Source: Algoriphagus sp. (GTDB taxonomy: Bacteria; Bacteroidota; Bacteroidia; Cytophagales; Cyclobacteriaceae). Taken from it: a stretch of 54,174 nucleotides of DNA. The notes beneath the pieces were generated by a model, which was not told the origin of the DNA, ran no database searches, and saw only the letters and a program-made list of their open reading frames with translations. Location: the NCBI GenBank assembly GCA_029945945.1, contig JAQSDM010000011.1:576079-630252 (forward strand). The letters run 5' to 3'. The position numbers and the translations under genes were made by a program. Below, piece by piece: positions 25,510-34,091 of the stretch. Every line of letters begins with the position of its first letter. Position 1 is the first letter of the stretch.

Positions 25510-28500
25510 ATGCTAAAAACCGTAGGCCTTTTTTTCACCGCTCTTATACTTTTTTCAATAAACAGTCTACCTGCCTGGGCTCAGTCAAATCAAAAGGATA
25601 TGGCTTCTCAGGTTGCAAAGGGGTTACAACTCAGAAGCATTGGTCCTGCTTTTATGGGCGGAAGAATTGCAGATATAGCTGTAAACCCTATCCATAGCAG
25701 TACTTGGTATGTGGCGGTGGGCTCAGGAGGTTTATGGAAAACTGCAAATAGTGGAACTACCTGGACTCCGGTTTTTGATTCACAGGCCTCTTATTCTATT
25801 GGTACTGTGGCTTTGGACCCAAGCAATCCTGAAGTAGTCTGGGTAGGTACCGGCGAAAATGTAAGCGGCCGTCATGTGGGTTGGGGAGATGGGGTATATA
25901 AAAGCATGGATGGAGGTGCCACCTGGCAGCAGATGGGACTGAAAAATTCAGAGCATATCGGTAAAATTATAATTGACCCCAGAAACTCTGATGTGGTCTA
26001 TGTAGCTGCCGAAGGCCCATTATGGTCATTAGGAGGCGAACGGGGATTGTTTAAAACCAAAGACGGGGGCAAAACCTGGCAATTAATCCTTGAAATAGAT
26101 GCAGATACAGGTGTCACTGATGCAGAATTTGATCCTTCAAACCCTGATGTGATTTATGCGGCAGCCTATCAAAGAAGAAGAAAAACCTGGGCCCTGCTTG
26201 GTGGAGGTCCGAAGTCCGGGATTTATAAATCCATGGATGGTGGCGAGAGTTGGAGACTGATAAATGCCGGATTGCCTCAAGGCGACAAGGGGAAAATAGG
26301 CTTGGCGGTTACTCCTGCCAATCCCCAAATAGTGTTTGCAACCATAGAAGCAGACAATGCCAATAAGGGATTCTACCGGTCAACAGATAAAGGGGAAAGC
26401 TGGCAAAAGCGCAACAGCTATATTTCCGGGGGAACCGGGCCACACTATTACCAGGAAATTGAAGCTTCGCCGACTGATCCTGACTTGGTTTACCAGATGG
26501 ATGTTTTTATCCAAGTAACCCGTGATGGTGGAAAGACCTTTGATAACGGCGAAACAGGAAGAGCGAAACACAGTGACAATCATGCTTTGTGGATTGATCC
26601 TGCGAATGGACAGCATTTGATCGTAGGAACGGATGGAGGTTTGTATGAATCTTTTGATGAAGGCACTACTTGGCGTCACTTTCCAAACCTGCCGATCTCA
26701 CAATTTTATAAGGTAGGACTCGATAATTCTGTGCCCTTTTATAATGTGGTGGTGGGAGCGCAAGATCTTGGAACGTTGTTGGGTCCTTCCAGAACCACTA
26801 ATGTAGAGGGTATACGCAATCAGGAGTGGTACGTCCCATTGGGGGCCGATGGTTATGATGTCGCTTTCGATCCGGAAGATCCGAATATTGTATATATGGA
26901 AATTCAGGAAGGCCTATTGCACCGTCACAATAGAACCACAGGAGAGGACTTGAATATTCAGCCACAACCAGAATCCAATGATCCCCCGGAAAGATGGAAC
27001 TGGGATAGTCCCATACAGATAAGTCCCCATAATCATGAAACGCTCTATTTTGGATCGCAAAGGGTTTGGAAAAGTACCGACCGCGGCAATTCATGGATGC
27101 CAATAAGCGGAGACCTGACGACCAATATCGGAAGGTATGAACTGGAAATGATGGACCGCGTACCGAGTATTGACGCATTGTACGATAACGGAGCAATGTC
27201 AAAGTTTGCTACTTTGACTACCATTTCTGAATCAACCTTACAAGCAGGATTGCTTTATACAGGCTCAGATGATGGACTGATTCATATAAGTGAAGACGAT
27301 GGTAAGACTTGGAGGAAAAGTGGAAGCCTTCCCAAGGTTCCCGCAATGACATTCATCAATAATATCGAAGCCTCTTCTCACGATATCAATACGGTTTTTG
27401 CCGCAGCCGATGGCCACCAATTAGGTGATTATTCTACTTATATTTTCATGAGTTCGGACAAAGGAAAAACCTGGCGTTCTATTGCAGGAGACTTGCCTGT
27501 CAAAACGATTGTTTGGGTGATCAAGCAGGATCCTATCGATGAAAATTTACTTTTCATCGGGACAGAATATGGTATCTATTTTTCAGTGAATAAAGGTGTC
27601 AATTGGACAAAGCTGAATGCAGGCGTACCAACTATCCCATTTCGTGACATTGCGCTTCATGCAAGAGACAATGATTTGGTAGGAGCAAGTTTTGGGCGAG
27701 GAATCTATGTTTTGGATGATTACTCGCCTTTGAGGGAAATCAACAAATTGGCCAATGCCAATTCCAACAAGGTACTGCCGGTGAGAGATGCATGGTGGTA
27801 TGTTCCCAGTGTTCCTTTTCAGGCAAAGGGAATGCCTTCTCAGGGATCCACCAGTTTCGTTAGTGATAACCCACCTTTCGGGGCAGTATTTACCTATTAC
27901 TTAACGGGTCTTCCCAAAACAGAAAAAACACAGCGAAAAGAACTGGAAAAGAACCTCAACGAACAAAAAACCAGTATTCCTTTCCCAGGTTGGGATCAAT
28001 TGAGGGCGGAGGCTATGGAAGAGGAACCAAGTGTATTGCTGTTGGTACGGGATAAAAACGGGGAACCCATTCGTTGGATAGAAGGAATGGCCAAAGCAGG
28101 CTTGCACCGTGCAAGTTGGGATTTGAGACTCTCTCCACCCAACCCTATTAATCTAACCGTTCCAGCTTTCCAACCACCTTGGGTAAGCGATCCGGAAGGA
28201 CCTTTGGTAGCACCCGGGAAATACAGCGTAGAACTTTATGTGATGAATAATGGGAAATTGGAGCCACAAGGAACCAAGCAGGAATTTAACGTCAAACCTG
28301 TTCATCCAACAAGTGATAATCATGAGGAGACGGCTGCTTTTAAAAAGCAAACCAGTGATCTTTCCCGAAGGACTTCAAGTGCTGCCAGCCAATTGAGTGA
28401 GGCCGGGAATAAGCTTCGTTTTATCAAGGCTGCATTGACAACAACACCAAATGCTACTCCTGATTTATTTGCGCAATTGGCAGTGCTGAATACCTCTTTA

Positions 28501-28779
28501 TTTAATTTGAGAACAGCACTAATGGGAGACGGAGTGCTTCAAAGCAAGGATGAGTCGGATTCCCCTTCTATTATGAATAGAGTAGGTAGCGTGATTTATG
28601 GCCATTGGAGCACAACCGAGCCCCCGACAGCAACATACAGACGAAATATTGAAATTGCAGAAAGTGAGTTTGATCAATATTTGAAAGACGCTTCTGCTTT
28701 TTATAATGAATTAGCCGATTTCGAATTGAAGCTGGAAAAGGCAGGGGCACCTTATACGCCAAATAGAAAAATGGATTAA
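25510..28779 (+). CDS. Large exported BNR/VPS10-like beta-propeller protein
   Basis: The 1089-residue protein has a signal peptide (cut near PAWAQ, residue 25). Residues of about 35-750 carry many Asp-box/BNR repeats of the type S.DGG.TW (KSMDGGATWQQM, KTKDGGKTWQLI, KSMDGGESWRLI, HISEDDGKTWRKS). The C-terminal 300 residues are an unrelated region with IRWIEGMAKAGLHRASWDLR, a beta-sandwich-like part and a helical tail. Relatives are common in Bacteroidota and are annotated as glycosyl hydrolase or sortilin-like, but no sialidase catalytic set is visible. Substrate binding on the outside is likely. It ends GAPYTPNRKMD; an open stretch in another frame follows. Confidence 0.9.
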   Translation: MLKTVGLFFTALILFSINSLPAWAQSNQKDMASQVAKGLQLRSIGPAFMGGRIADIAVNPIHSSTWYVAVGSGGLWKTANSGTTWTPVFDSQASYSIGTVALDPSNPEVVWVGTGENVSGRHVGWGDGVYKSMDGGATWQQMGLKNSEHIGKIIIDPRNSDVVYVAAEGPLWSLGGERGLFKTKDGGKTWQLILEIDADTGVTDAEFDPSNPDVIYAAAYQRRRKTWALLGGGPKSGIYKSMDGGESWRLINAGLPQGDKGKIGLAVTPANPQIVFATIEADNANKGFYRSTDKGESWQKRNSYISGGTGPHYYQEIEASPTDPDLVYQMDVFIQVTRDGGKTFDNGETGRAKHSDNHALWIDPANGQHLIVGTDGGLYESFDEGTTWRHFPNLPISQFYKVGLDNSVPFYNVVVGAQDLGTLLGPSRTTNVEGIRNQEWYVPLGADGYDVAFDPEDPNIVYMEIQEGLLHRHNRTTGEDLNIQPQPESNDPPERWNWDSPIQISPHNHETLYFGSQRVWKSTDRGNSWMPISGDLTTNIGRYELEMMDRVPSIDALYDNGAMSKFATLTTISESTLQAGLLYTGSDDGLIHISEDDGKTWRKSGSLPKVPAMTFINNIEASSHDINTVFAAADGHQLGDYSTYIFMSSDKGKTWRSIAGDLPVKTIVWVIKQDPIDENLLFIGTEYGIYFSVNKGVNWTKLNAGVPTIPFRDIALHARDNDLVGASFGRGIYVLDDYSPLREINKLANANSNKVLPVRDAWWYVPSVPFQAKGMPSQGSTSFVSDNPPFGAVFTYYLTGLPKTEKTQRKELEKNLNEQKTSIPFPGWDQLRAEAMEEEPSVLLLVRDKNGEPIRWIEGMAKAGLHRASWDLRLSPPNPINLTVPAFQPPWVSDPEGPLVAPGKYSVELYVMNNGKLEPQGTKQEFNVKPVHPTSDNHEETAAFKKQTSDLSRRTSSAASQLSEAGNKLRFIKAALTTTPNATPDLFAQLAVLNTSLFNLRTALMGDGVLQSKDESDSPSIMNRVGSVIYGHWSTTEPPTATYRRNIEIAESEFDQYLKDASAFYNELADFELKLEKAGAPYTPNRKMD

Positions 28780-28963
28780 TGGGCAAGTCGAAAAAATTGG
28801 AGGAAACAAAAAACTAGCAGCGGTAGGCGACAAGTTAGGTGTCCCTGTTTGGAATCTAACAGTCAGGAATGAACGTACCGAACTGTACATGGAAATAGAG
28901 GAGAAGGCTTTGGCCGCAAGGTTCATGAAAATAGTCAATGAAGACACTGGCCATGAAAAACAA
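28780..28963 (+). other. Open, protein-like stretch without a start (possible gene relic)
   Basis: Directly after the propeller gene, a frame one base off reads KWINGQVEKIGGNKKLAAV, then GDKLGVPVWNLTVRNERTEL, then EEKALAARFMKIVNED. The composition is that of a real protein. It has no good start: an ATG occurs at 28889 inside the stretch. The frame then runs on antisense to rnfB, where it has no meaning. I do not recognise the family. It may be the remnant of a lost gene tail or of a once longer propeller protein. Confidence 0.35.
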
Positions 28964-29830
28964 TCAGCTTTCTCCCATTTTCAACTTTCCTTTGCGGATG
29001 ATTTTTTTAGCTTCAGGGCCTTTGATTGGTCCCAGTTTTTCGTCAATCCAAACAATCGCACCGGTCGGACATCGCTGAATTGGTACTTGGGTTTGGTGGT
29101 TTGCAGAGTAATTGATGACCGGCAGGTTATATTTCATCGTGATCAAATCCCCCTTGGCATCCATTGCGCACTTTCCGCAGGCAGTGCATCCTACTTCGCA
29201 TTCCTCCAATACGCCATCTCCTGCATCCAGGCTTTTGCAGGCCACCCAAAGTCTGTGACTGATCGGATGAAGTGAAAAAAGATCCTTCGGACAAACCTCC
29301 ACGCAATCACCACAGGCAGTACATTTGGCTTCATCGACGATGGGAATCCCAAATTCATTCATGCTGATGGCGTCGAAATCGCAGACTTTTTCGCAGTCTC
29401 CATGACCCAGGCAACCCCAGGAACAGCCTTTGCCTCCTCCGGAAATTAGTGCAGCACCGCGACAAGAGGAAAGTCCCTCGTATTCGGCACGGACAACGGC
29501 CACATTACTTCCGCCGGCACAGGAAAGTCTGGCAACTCTTTTTTCTTCCATTCCTGCATCCACACCGAGGTAAGCGGCGATGGCTTTCCTTCCATCATCC
29601 GAACTCACAGAGCATCTGCCCGGAAGCATTTCTCCCTTTACCAGTGCCTCCGCAAATGGCCTGCAACCCGGATAACCGCAAGCACCACAATTGGCGTGGG
29701 GAAGCATCGCCTCCACCTCGTCAATCCTTGGATCTTCATAGACAAAGAGCTTCTTATCAGCGACGATCAGCATCACTGCCAAAAAGAGCGTCAATCCCCC
29801 GAGGGAAAGTAAGGCTATGAGTATGGTCAT
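28964..29830 (-). CDS. rnfB: Rnf complex subunit B (ferredoxin-type iron-sulfur protein)
   Basis: The 288-residue protein has an N-terminal membrane helix (1-22). The RnfB Fe-S motif has Cys48, Cys51, Cys56 and Cys73 (CGACGYPGC). Two ferredoxin-type clusters lie at KCTACGDCVEVCP (170-181) and CEVGCTACGKCAMD, with further cysteines at 104-146. RnfB takes electrons from reduced ferredoxin into the ion-pumping Rnf complex. In known operons it lies next to rnfC or rnfA; here it is last, separated from rnfA by the NqrM-like and reductase genes and a 237-base gap. Its end is convergent with the propeller gene. Confidence 0.95.
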   Translation of the reverse strand: MTILIALLSLGGLTLFLAVMLIVADKKLFVYEDPRIDEVEAMLPHANCGACGYPGCRPFAEALVKGEMLPGRCSVSSDDGRKAIAAYLGVDAGMEEKRVARLSCAGGSNVAVVRAEYEGLSSCRGAALISGGGKGCSWGCLGHGDCEKVCDFDAISMNEFGIPIVDEAKCTACGDCVEVCPKDLFSLHPISHRLWVACKSLDAGDGVLEECEVGCTACGKCAMDAKGDLITMKYNLPVINYSANHQTQVPIQRCPTGAIVWIDEKLGPIKGPEAKKIIRKGKLKMGES

Positions 29831-29870
29831 ATGAATCGGCTTTTGAAATTTTTTGAAACCAGTGAGAATT

Positions 29871-30053
29871 GACCACAGTCAACGGTCGACAGTCCACAGC
29901 CTCTACTTTTGGACTTCAGACCTTGTTTTCTTTGATTAATAATAAGAAAGCATATAGCTAAAGTCCTCTTTTGAAAATTCATTTTCTCTATGGTTGATAT
30001 TTAATAACTGATTGAGGTTCAGTTCCATGAGCTGTTGACCGTGGTCCGTTGAC
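29871..30053. repeat. Intergenic inverted repeat pair (GTCAACGG type)
   Basis: GACCACAGTCAACGGTCGAC (from 29871) and, 130 bases on, TGTTGACCGTGGTCCGTTGAC (30033-30053) share the core GTCAACGG in inverted orientation, with smaller internal repeats of the same words. The segment fills most of the 237-base gap between rnfB and the upstream reductase gene. Such word-like repeats are common intergenic debris in this group. No promoter for rnfB is evident. Confidence 0.4.
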
Positions 30054-30067
30054 GCACTTCCTTCTTC

Positions 30068-30925
30068 TCAATAAATCACCTCAGCCCATTTTTTACCGGC
30101 AATCAATTCGGCTTTTCTGTTTTCCCATTTCTCTTTTGAACCCATGATTTTGATGAAGGCCTTATTCAGGTTTTCTTTCACTTTCTCATATCCGGCGATG
30201 TAGATATAGGTATTGGTATGGGAAAGCATCTCCAAAATTTCCTCCGCTCTTGCCTCAATCGCTGCATCCAGAGAAATCGGATCTTCCCAATCCGGTCGTG
30301 GGCTCAATGCGTGAAAAGCTTTAAAAGTGCCTTCGTCGTAATAGTTGGTCAAATCGCCGTCTTTATCATTCAGGTACAGAAGTTCCAAGCCACTATTTGC
30401 TCCATAGAACAATCGGATTTTCCCTTTCCAGTCTTTCACATGACTATAGATATGCTTGACGAAAGCACGGAATGGCGCGATGCCGGTGCCCATCCCGATC
30501 AGGATCAGGTTGGAGTTTTTGTCTTCCGGAATTTTAAAAGGAAGTTCAAAAGGTCCTGTGATGGTGATTTCATCCCCGACTTTTCGGTCGCAGAGGTAAT
30601 TTGAACTCACCCCCTCGTAGCGTTCCCCACTGAAATCGTCAACATAAGAGCAGCGCTTCACCAGCATAGTGATCAGCTTTTTACCATTTTCGGTAGTCGG
30701 CAAATCGGCGACACTATACAGACGGTGATGATGCGTATTTCCAAATTCGCTGTCATGTTGCACCAAAACTCCAAAGCTTTGATCTACCTCACAGTGAAAA
30801 TCCGGCTGATTCACTTCCAGCAAAATCTCGCGGATTTCATCCGTGTTGGCTGGTGTGAGACGTTGAGTTTTCTTCACCTTAGCTTTGTATTGTTTCTTTG
30901 TATTAAGAGCTGATAAATAGGACAT
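30068..30925 (-). CDS. Plant-type ferredoxin-NADP(+) reductase
   Basis: The 285-residue protein shows the plant-type FNR layout. FAD is bound by RLYSVAD and by the VKRCSY and GVSSNYLCD region. NADP is bound by the GMGTGIAPFRAF motif (about 147-158), with GYEKV near 240. The last residue is the tyrosine that stacks on the flavin in this family (WAEVIY). It should move electrons between ferredoxin and NADP(H). Its place between the NqrM-like gene (30 bases upstream) and rnfB ties ferredoxin turnover to NADPH as well as to the Rnf complex. Confidence 0.9.
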   Translation of the reverse strand: MSYLSALNTKKQYKAKVKKTQRLTPANTDEIREILLEVNQPDFHCEVDQSFGVLVQHDSEFGNTHHHRLYSVADLPTTENGKKLITMLVKRCSYVDDFSGERYEGVSSNYLCDRKVGDEITITGPFELPFKIPEDKNSNLILIGMGTGIAPFRAFVKHIYSHVKDWKGKIRLFYGANSGLELLYLNDKDGDLTNYYDEGTFKAFHALSPRPDWEDPISLDAAIEARAEEILEMLSHTNTYIYIAGYEKVKENLNKAFIKIMGSKEKWENRKAELIAGKKWAEVIY

Positions 30926-30955
30926 AACAAGTTTAGTTTTTCGTTGAAAATTCTT

Positions 30956-31147
30956 TTAAATCACCTTTTCCTTTTTGCACACTTTGGTGCAACCACAGTT
31001 GCCACAGCTTCTGCGCTCCGCCAGTACATCCTCGTCGGAGATGTTTTCGGAGAACATTTTTCTCCATAGTGACTGCACCCAAACCCAGGCCAGCATCAGG
31101 ACAACGACCCCGCCGATTGCAATTACATATCTGAAAATTGATTCCAT
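30956..31147 (-). CDS. Small single-helix protein with four-cysteine tail, NqrM-like
   Basis: The 63-residue protein has one membrane helix (about 7-28). It is followed by a short charged stretch and a cysteine cluster RRSCGNCGCTKVCKKE with Cys48, 51, 53 and 57. This is the architecture of NqrM, which delivers iron to the site between the NqrD and NqrE subunits of the related sodium-pumping NADH:quinone reductase. NqrM has an SCGG...KVC motif after its helix. Here it lies 13 bases after rnfA, the homologue of NqrE. A matching maturation role for RnfA/RnfE is inferred, not shown. Confidence 0.75.
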   Translation of the reverse strand: MESIFRYVIAIGGVVVLMLAWVWVQSLWRKMFSENISDEDVLAERRSCGNCGCTKVCKKEKVI

Positions 31148-31160
31148 TCTGCTTCCTTTT

Positions 31161-31742
31161 TTATGATCCCAAACCCGAAAATCCCATAAACGTCAGTGAC
31201 AATATTCCTGCAATCAGGAGCGTGATTGCAGTACCTTTTACCACTTTGGGTATATCTGCAAAATCAAGCTGCTCTCGCAAACCGGCCATCAGGACAAGCG
31301 CCAGCGTAAAACCGGTTCCTGCACCCACGGCAAAAACAAGGCTTTCGAAAAACCCATATTCTCTTCCGGTCTGGAAAATCGCCAATCCTAAAATTGAGCA
31401 GTTTGTTGAGATCAGAGGAAGGAAAATACCCAGGGCCTTAAAGAGAGTCGGACTCATTTTCTTGATCACCATCTCCACGAGTTGGACGATCGCCGCAATC
31501 ACAACTATATAGCTGATCAGCTGAAGAAAGGGAGCATTGATGGCTGTGAGCAACGAATGAATTCCAAACGCGCTCATCGAACTGATTATCATAACGAATG
31601 TCACCGCAGCACCCATTTTGGTAGCAGTTTCCATTTTGCCTGAAACGCCCAGGAATGGACAAATTCCGAGAAAATAGGCCAGAACGAAATTATTGATCAG
31701 ACTGGCATTGATGAATATGAACCAAAGAGATTCCTCCTTCAT
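31161..31742 (-). CDS. rnfA: Rnf complex subunit A
   Basis: The 193-residue protein has six membrane helices and the NqrE/RnfA signature: NNFVLAYFLGICPFLGVS near the N-terminus and STNCSILGLA in the middle. The two cysteines (CPFLG at residue 28 and TNCS) coordinate, together with those of RnfE, the iron that carries electrons through the membrane. Start and upstream rnfE stop overlap by four bases. Length and motifs are normal. Confidence 0.96.
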   Translation of the reverse strand: MKEESLWFIFINASLINNFVLAYFLGICPFLGVSGKMETATKMGAAVTFVMIISSMSAFGIHSLLTAINAPFLQLISYIVVIAAIVQLVEMVIKKMSPTLFKALGIFLPLISTNCSILGLAIFQTGREYGFFESLVFAVGAGTGFTLALVLMAGLREQLDFADIPKVVKGTAITLLIAGILSLTFMGFSGLGS

Positions 31743-32377
31743 GATTTTGCCTTTTTAAGTTTGAAATAATTGAATAAAAGCAACCAGGAAGCCAGGGTGA
31801 AAAAGCCTCCTGCCGGCAGGATCATTACGATCCATTCCTGAAAAGATTCAGGGAAAACAGGAATACCGAACAGTGATCCATTTCCCAAAACTTCACGGAC
31901 AGAACCCAAACAGAAGAGGGCAAACACAAATCCAAGTCCCATCCCCAAACCATCTATGCCTGATTTCCAGACGGTATTTTTGGAAGCAAATGCCTCCGCT
32001 CTGCTTAGAATGATACAATTCACAACAATCAATGAAATGAAAGCACCGAGGTTTTTATGCAAGTCGACGCTGATCGCCTGAATGGAATAATCCACCATGG
32101 TCACGAATGTGGCAATGATCAAAATGTAGGAGGCAATCCTTACCTGCTTCGGGATGAAATTTCGAAGGGAAGAAATAAGGACATTCGACATGACCAGCAC
32201 AAAAGCAGTCGCGAGACCCATAGCAAGTGCATTCTTGGCAGAATTTGAAACCGCAAGTGTCGGACACATTCCGATCACCTGTACGAAAACAGGGTTTTCC
32301 TTCCACAATCCTTTGATGAACTCATCCGTGGAGGTGGGAGTCTCCTTCAATCCTATATTTTTTATCTCGGGGCTCAT
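31739..32377 (-). CDS. rnfE: Rnf complex subunit E
   Basis: The 212-residue protein has six membrane helices and the NqrD/RnfE pattern: WKENPVFVQVIGMCPTLAVS, ISLIVVNCIILSRAEAFA and GLGMGLGFVFALFCLGSVREVLGNG. The cysteines in GMCPTL and VNCII match those of RnfA. It overlaps rnfG and rnfA by four bases on each side (ATGA), so the genes are translationally coupled. The C-terminal tail is lysine-rich (KLKKAKS). Confidence 0.96.
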   Translation of the reverse strand: MSPEIKNIGLKETPTSTDEFIKGLWKENPVFVQVIGMCPTLAVSNSAKNALAMGLATAFVLVMSNVLISSLRNFIPKQVRIASYILIIATFVTMVDYSIQAISVDLHKNLGAFISLIVVNCIILSRAEAFASKNTVWKSGIDGLGMGLGFVFALFCLGSVREVLGNGSLFGIPVFPESFQEWIVMILPAGGFFTLASWLLLFNYFKLKKAKS

Positions 32378-33081
32378 TTCGTGGCTGGTTTTGGGACGGA
32401 TTTAAAACTCTCCTGCTGCTGATAAATCATGGGGATTATCGTCTCTGTACTTTCCCCGATGATGTTCCCGATCGCCCTGGAGGATATCGTCGCTCCTGTG
32501 ATGCCTTCCACTTCCCAAGGATTTATTTTCGTTCCAAATTTCACAGGAACGACCTTGTTAATGACTGTTGTGAAATCTTCCGACAATGCCACCGAGAGGC
32601 CGTTGAAATTGGCCAGGAAGTTTTCGTCCTTTTCAATTTTATCTCCTAAACCAGGAGTTTCTTTGCTTTCAAGCACATAAAATCCGACAATCGTCTGAGT
32701 GGCCGGATCATATCCATACAAGACTTTCAGGATATCTGCATAGCCTTGACCACTCGCCTCGATGGCAATTCCTTTCAAGGAATTTTGATCATCATATCCT
32801 GCATAAACCAGGGTTTTGGTCCGGTCTTTCCCATCAGATGGGATGAATTTTCCGTCAGGGGTAAGTTCAAAAATTCCGGTTTTGGTGATTCCCGGAAGGA
32901 CTTTGAAAACCGCTTGCTCGAGTGCTTCCGCTTTGAGCTTTTCAATTCTCCCAAAAGTCCCTTCATAACTGAAGACGATCAGCAAAGCACAAACAACACC
33001 GATTCCTACCATGGCGATTAGCATTTTTTTGCTTCCGTCATTGGTTTGAGGTCCGGGAGATAGGATGTTGGATTCGCTCAT
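32374..33081 (-). CDS. rnfG: Rnf complex subunit G (covalent FMN subunit)
   Basis: The start is set at the ATG at 33081 (MSESNILS), because it overlaps the rnfD stop by four bases; an upstream in-frame start at 33195 would lie deep inside rnfD. The product has 235 residues, one N-terminal membrane helix (about 18-40) and an extracytoplasmic FMN-binding domain. The FMN attachment motif is GITGATISSRAIGNII, with the second Thr of TGAT expected to carry FMN by a phosphoester bond. The ETPGLGDKIE motif of the family is present. Confidence 0.95.
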   Translation of the reverse strand: MSESNILSPGPQTNDGSKKMLIAMVGIGVVCALLIVFSYEGTFGRIEKLKAEALEQAVFKVLPGITKTGIFELTPDGKFIPSDGKDRTKTLVYAGYDDQNSLKGIAIEASGQGYADILKVLYGYDPATQTIVGFYVLESKETPGLGDKIEKDENFLANFNGLSVALSEDFTTVINKVVPVKFGTKINPWEVEGITGATISSRAIGNIIGESTETIIPMIYQQQESFKSVPKPATK

Positions 33082-34091
33082 GATTTTATCTTTTTGGTTC
33101 CGTAAACCCTCGGTCTGATGAAATTGTCGATCTGCGGAGTAAGCGCATTTCCGAAAAGGATGGCATACATGACACCCTCCGGCAGACCGCCCCATACCCG
33201 GATCACTACGATCAACAATCCAATGAAAAATCCATAAATCACCACCCCAAGCGGAGTAATCGGTGAGCCCACCATATCGGTGGCCATAAATACTGCCCCA
33301 AGCATTAATCCTCCGGAAAAGAGCATGAAAAGCGGTGACGGATAAATCTTGTCGTCAATGAGATACAGAATGCCGCTGAGGACAAAAACCGTCGAAAGAA
33401 TGGAAGCCGGAATCCTCCAGTTCATCATCTTGCGGGCAATGAGATAGATTCCTCCCAGAATAATAATAACAGCGCTCGTTTCACCCGTGGAGCCGCTGAC
33501 CAAGCCAAGGGCCAGGTCTGAGGTATCGGTCACGACATGATCAAACTTGAACGCTGAAAGAGGCGTCGCCCCCGAGATGCCGTCCACTTTTGGCGCCGCA
33601 AAAGGGAACGCCAGGACTGAACTCGTAATGTTGAAAAACCTGCCATCCAGAAATGCTGATTGCCAGGTGGTGATCGCTACCGGAAATGCTGCTTGCAGAA
33701 AAGCTCTGCCGACAAGAGCAGGATTGAAAAGATTGTAGCCTAGCCCGCCGAAGACAAATTTCCCAACCGCCACGGAGAAAACCCCTCCGAGGAAAGTCAT
33801 CCAAAGCGGGAAAATGGGAGGCAGTGTAAGTCCGAGAAGAATGCCGGTGATGACTGCCGACCAGTCGGAGATTGTACTCTCTTTCTTCGACCATTTGCAC
33901 AAGGCATGCTCGGTAAGCACGCTGGAAATAACCGCAGTGGCTATGACCAGAAAAGCATTTATTCCGAAGGAGAAAACAGCAAAAATCACCACAGGCATCA
34001 TCGCCCAGACCACATTTTGCATGATCGTGTCCGTGCTCAGACCTTTTCTGATATGCGGAGAAGTGCTGATATGGAGGGTTTTGCTAAACAT
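33078..34091 (-). CDS. rnfD: Rnf complex subunit D
   Basis: The start at the ATG at 34091 (MFSKTLHISTSPHIRKG) overlaps the rnfC stop by eight bases and matches the usual N-terminus of RnfD; the frame is open further upstream to 34184 but only as a shadow of rnfC. The 337-residue protein has about nine membrane helices. The covalent FMN site is in DGISGATPLSAFK, with Thr of SGAT as attachment residue. Family blocks GYNLFNPALVGRAFL and ATDMVGSPITP are intact. Confidence 0.95.
   Translation of the reverse strand: MFSKTLHISTSPHIRKGLSTDTIMQNVVWAMMPVVIFAVFSFGINAFLVIATAVISSVLTEHALCKWSKKESTISDWSAVITGILLGLTLPPIFPLWMTFLGGVFSVAVGKFVFGGLGYNLFNPALVGRAFLQAAFPVAITTWQSAFLDGRFFNITSSVLAFPFAAPKVDGISGATPLSAFKFDHVVTDTSDLALGLVSGSTGETSAVIIILGGIYLIARKMMNWRIPASILSTVFVLSGILYLIDDKIYPSPLFMLFSGGLMLGAVFMATDMVGSPITPLGVVIYGFFIGLLIVVIRVWGGLPEGVMYAILFGNALTPQIDNFIRPRVYGTKKIKS

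Noticed and set aside
28889..29275. 128-codon plus-strand frame across the 3' end of rnfB
   Set aside because: Most of it is antisense to rnfB, whose cysteine motifs are certain; only the part before 28964 is noted as a possible relic.
18095..29929. Shared 19-base word GGACTTCAAACCTTGTTTT (18095) and GGACTTCAGACCTTGTTTT (29911)
   Set aside because: Only two short intergenic matches with no structure around them; too little to call a repeat family.
33082..33195. N-terminal extension of rnfG to 33195
   Set aside because: It would lie within rnfD and is Cys/His-rich nonsense; the ATG at 33081 overlaps the rnfD stop by four bases like its neighbours.
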